NCBI GenBank assembly: GCA_031422495.1
Contig: JANPLX010000217.1
Span: 1-15,047 of the forward strand
Source of the DNA: Aalborgiella sp031422495
GTDB lineage: Bacteria; Pseudomonadota; Gammaproteobacteria; Burkholderiales; Burkholderiaceae_C
Reading direction: 5' to 3'
Length of the DNA: 15,047 nt
The position numbers were made by a program, and so were the translations under genes. The notes below the pieces were generated by a model, which worked only from the letters and a program-made list of their open reading frames with translations, was not told the origin of the DNA and did not search any database. Shown here piece after piece: positions 12,701 to 15,047 of the stretch (within the stretch, counting starts at the first letter, position 1; every line of letters starts with the position of its first letter).

Positions 12701-13942
12701 ATGCCCCAAACCCAATCAAATAAAGATGAGTTGATGTCCCGCAACTTTCGGCAAAATCTAGCGTTGGCGATGGTCTTAGCTTTGGGGGCTGCGGTGTCAC
12801 TGGGTGTGACTAGGTTTTCTTACGGCTTACTCTTGCCCAGCATGCGTGCAGATTTAGGTTGGAGCTATACCATGGCGGGTGCAATGAACACGATAAACGC
12901 GCTGGGTTACTTGATTGGCGCACTCAGCTTGCCCATGCTGTTAAAGCGTTTCAATGCAGTCCGTATATTGTTGATGGGCTTAGCGATGGCCAGTTTGTTT
13001 ATGGCGCTCACAGGATTTTTCACCGGCGCCGAACCTTTGCTGCTGCAGCGTTTGCTTGCTGGCATTGCCAGCGCTTGGGTGTTTGTTTCTGGCGGTTTGT
13101 TGGCAGCGCAGTTAGGGTCACAGCAATCTGAAAAAAGTGGATTGATATTAGGGGTGTATTACGGTGGGGTGGGGCTTGGCATTGTGTTTTCAACATGGGC
13201 TGTGCCGAGTGTCGATTATTTTAAGCATGGTCAAGCCCACGCATGGGTATGGGCTTGGTGGGTTTTGGCCTTGAGTTGTGCGTTGTCAACTTTTATCTTG
13301 ATGTTGAAATCGGCGGCGCTTATGCGCTTTGCATTACCTGCTTCTTCAAGTCAAACATCACAATCGACGAAGCAACAACAGACATTTAGTTGGAACGCGT
13401 TTGCTTTTGCCTTAGCAGGCTATAGCTTGTTTGGTGTGGGCTATATTGGTTATATGACGTTTGTCATTGCATTGTTGCGCGAGCAGGCAGCGACTACGTC
13501 AACCATCACTATTTTTTATACCCTTTTGGGGCTGGCGGTGATGGCATCATCACGTATTTGGGCTGGTTTGCTTGATAAATACAAAGGTGGGCAAGCGCTG
13601 GCTATTCTCAATTTTTTGCTGGGTTGCGCCATCATCATCCCAGCTTTGACAGCTTGGCTGCCTGCATTGGTATTGTCTGGCATCCTGTTTGGCGGTGTGT
13701 TTTTATCTGTGGTTGCGTCTACCACAGCTTTGGTACGTCACAATTTGCCACCAACTGCTTGGGCGCAGGGCATCAGCGCTTTTACTGTGGTGTTTGCGGC
13801 TGGACAAATTGTCGGGCCTACGATGGTTGGCTGGATTGCTGATGGTGATGGCGGGTTAGCGCGGGGTTTGCTGATTTCCGCTTTTGCTGTATGGCTGGGT
13901 GCGTTCCTAGCTTGGCAGCAAAAACCTATATCATTAAGCTAA
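12701..13942 (+). CDS. YbfB/YjiJ family MFS transporter
   Basis: A 413-residue inner-membrane protein with about 12 hydrophobic segments in two halves separated by a polar loop (SSSQTSQSTKQQQTF). The first helix region ending GVTRFSYGLLLPSMRADLGWS is the hallmark of the YbfB branch. GLLDKYKGGQALAI in the second half matches the MFS cytoplasmic loop. The substrate is unknown. Two starts are possible: the ATG at 12701 and the ATG at 12734, which removes 11 polar residues and begins MSRNFRQNL; neither has a strong ribosome site, and the second fits the family length better. The stop codon (TAA) shares one base with the start of the next gene, so the pair is probably an operon with coupled translation. 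Confidence 0.9.
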   Translation: MPQTQSNKDELMSRNFRQNLALAMVLALGAAVSLGVTRFSYGLLLPSMRADLGWSYTMAGAMNTINALGYLIGALSLPMLLKRFNAVRILLMGLAMASLFMALTGFFTGAEPLLLQRLLAGIASAWVFVSGGLLAAQLGSQQSEKSGLILGVYYGGVGLGIVFSTWAVPSVDYFKHGQAHAWVWAWWVLALSCALSTFILMLKSAALMRFALPASSSQTSQSTKQQQTFSWNAFAFALAGYSLFGVGYIGYMTFVIALLREQAATTSTITIFYTLLGLAVMASSRIWAGLLDKYKGGQALAILNFLLGCAIIIPALTAWLPALVLSGILFGGVFLSVVASTTALVRHNLPPTAWAQGISAFTVVFAAGQIVGPTMVGWIADGDGGLARGLLISAFAVWLGAFLAWQQKPISLS

Positions 13943-15003
13943 TGATTTTTACGACCACTGCACAACGATTGCCTGGCGCTCGTTTATCGCCTCCAGCGCT
14001 GTTGGTCGTCGGCGTCGTGCACATTGCTTTACTTTGGCTGCTATTGCAAACCGCACCTGTACAGCGCGCAGTGCGTGAAACTGTGGTGATGTTGAATTTG
14101 CCCATCACACAACCTTTACCAAAACCACCACCGCCAAAAAAAGTAATAACTTTACCCAAACCACCTGAACCCGTCAAACCCATTGTGAAGCCAGTGGTGG
14201 TGAACAAAACGATCACCAAGCCGGTTGATCCACTGCCCATACCGCCAAAACCGCCTGAACCACCTAAACCGATTGAGAAGCCGGTTGAGAAACCAGTGGC
14301 CTTGCCAAAGCCCGCTGAAAAAGTAGTGGAAGTTAGACCGGAAGTTAAACCAGTTGAAGTGCAAGTGCCGAAAGAGGTTGTGCAAGAAACTCCAAAGGTC
14401 GCTCCCAAAGAAATTCCTAAGCCAGTGGCAGCCGAGATAGTGGTTGATTTGTCGCCTGTGCCTGCCCCAGCCCCAGCTCCCGCTGTCCCAGCCGCACTTG
14501 TTGCTACACCTACTCCTGCCGCGCCAGCAGCCGCTGAGCCGGCTGCTGAACCCGCGAAGGCGTCTGCACCTGCTGCTACACCCGCAGCTGCAGCTTCAGC
14601 TTCAGCGTCCTCTGCTCCAGCTGTAGCACCGTCGATTGCTCCTTCTACTGGCAGATCAAGCAGCGCAATTTCAACAACAAATGCCACGCCTAATGCGGGT
14701 GCTACTGGTGCACCTGCACCTGCAAGTTCAGGTGCACCATCGTTAAGCGGGGCGTTGGCGAATCCGTTAGGCTCTGGGTTAGGTAGTGGCGCTCCACCCG
14801 CATCAGGTTCTATGTACCAAGGCGGACGACGTGGTGGTTGGGCTAGCGGTGAATTGCAGCGAGCTTCAAGCGCGCAATTGAACCCCAATAAACGTGCTGA
14901 AAATTCCGAAATTGAATTTGACAAAGCGGGTAAGAAAGACTGTATGAAAGAGGGAAGTCTGCTAGTTATCAACAGGCTGCTCAATGGTGATTGCCCCAAA
15001 TAA
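13942..15003 (+). CDS. TonB-like proline-rich membrane-anchored protein without a TonB C-terminal domain
   Basis: A 353-residue protein. A cytoplasmic N-terminus of about 16 residues is followed by one membrane helix (about 17-36, ALLVVGVVHIALLWLLLQT). Next come a long periplasmic Pro/Lys/Val-rich stretch (about 53-170) with PKPPEP- and KPVEKPV-type repeats, then an Ala/Pro/Ser stretch (about 175-270) and a Gly/Ser linker. This is the architecture of TonB or TolA. However, the end (LNPNKRAENSEIEFDKAGKK then DCMKEG and NGDCPK, Cys334 and Cys351) lacks the TonB C-terminal YPxxA...G.V.V motif. It may be a TonB-like energy transducer with an unfamiliar end or a periplasm-spanning structural protein. 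The ATG overlaps the MFS stop (TAATG). The low-complexity coding DNA makes long antisense frames that are not genes. Confidence 0.8.
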   Translation: MIFTTTAQRLPGARLSPPALLVVGVVHIALLWLLLQTAPVQRAVRETVVMLNLPITQPLPKPPPPKKVITLPKPPEPVKPIVKPVVVNKTITKPVDPLPIPPKPPEPPKPIEKPVEKPVALPKPAEKVVEVRPEVKPVEVQVPKEVVQETPKVAPKEIPKPVAAEIVVDLSPVPAPAPAPAVPAALVATPTPAAPAAAEPAAEPAKASAPAATPAAAASASASSAPAVAPSIAPSTGRSSSAISTTNATPNAGATGAPAPASSGAPSLSGALANPLGSGLGSGAPPASGSMYQGGRRGGWASGELQRASSAQLNPNKRAENSEIEFDKAGKKDCMKEGSLLVINRLLNGDCPK

Positions 15004-15027
15004 CAATGATATGTAACTTAGGAACTT

Positions 15028-15047
15028 ATGATGCAAAAAATCAATAA
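15028..15047 (+). CDS. Start of a further gene (partial, right edge)
   Basis: TAGGAAC ends 3 nt before ATGATG at 15028-15033, open to the edge (reads MMQKIN). It is 24 bp after the TonB-like stop, so it probably continues the same operon. Product cannot be told; ExbB/TolQ-type genes often follow TonB genes but nothing here shows that. Confidence 0.45.

Noticed and set aside
13926..14999. A 357-codon minus-strand frame across the TonB-like gene
   Set aside because: It is the antisense shadow of a proline/alanine-rich coding region; its Gly/Ser/Ala/Thr-rich product has no family features or ribosome site, and the plus-strand frame has a clear membrane anchor and coupled start.

Overview
The window looks like chromosomal DNA of a beta-proteobacterium, probably order Burkholderiales and most likely family Comamonadaceae. 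Evidence: the protein families and their sequence style (YbfB-type MFS transporter, cysteine-free glutaredoxin-like protein, DUF3455 lipoprotein, TrhO followed by a GST), a roughly half-GC composition, and a dispersed repeat built around an AT-rich GCTATTAAT palindrome that resembles short repeats I remember from that family. The species cannot be named from sequence alone. No rRNA, tRNA, CRISPR, intact insertion sequence or prophage gene was seen.

Layout. Positions 1-2550 are all minus strand: the N-terminal part of an enoyl-CoA hydratase, a DM13-domain lipoprotein, a small nucleotidyltransferase-fold protein, an RDD membrane protein, a BrnA-type antitoxin and an internally deleted BrnT toxin with its promoter and operator. 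Positions 2591-2818 hold a 107-bp nested palindrome, a copy of the dispersed repeat and the rpoH terminator. rpoH (2836-3801, minus) has an extended -10 promoter overlaid by a near-perfect CIRCE element. A DUF2892 membrane protein (4121-4336) follows a perfect FNR-type box. An AlkB-like membrane di-iron hydroxylase (4354-5391, minus) diverges from trhO and an overlapping GST gene (5459-6998). A frameshifted branched-chain amino-acid-type binding protein (7011-8109, minus) diverges from a DUF3455 lipoprotein (8279-8851). katG (8855-11050, minus) diverges from rubredoxin and a glutaredoxin-like gene (11278-11867). A Spy/CpxP-like periplasmic protein (minus) diverges from an MFS transporter, whose stop codon overlaps the start of a TonB-like proline-rich protein. 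One more gene begins at the right edge.

How the genes fit together. There is no single pathway, but stress and redox functions recur: sigma-32 under a CIRCE element, catalase-peroxidase, rubredoxin, the glutaredoxin-like protein, the Spy-like protein beside a CpxR-like box, an FNR-type site, and TrhO, which makes an oxygen-dependent tRNA modification. The rubredoxin could supply electrons to the AlkB-like enzyme, although the two genes lie about 6 kb apart.

The most unusual signal is a 44-bp repeat present five times, ungapped and always in the same orientation. Three copies are intergenic. Two lie inside open reading frames: one encodes a transmembrane stretch of the AlkB-like protein, the other replaces the usual C-terminal motif region of the GST. 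This recalls the protein-inserted Rickettsia palindromic elements.
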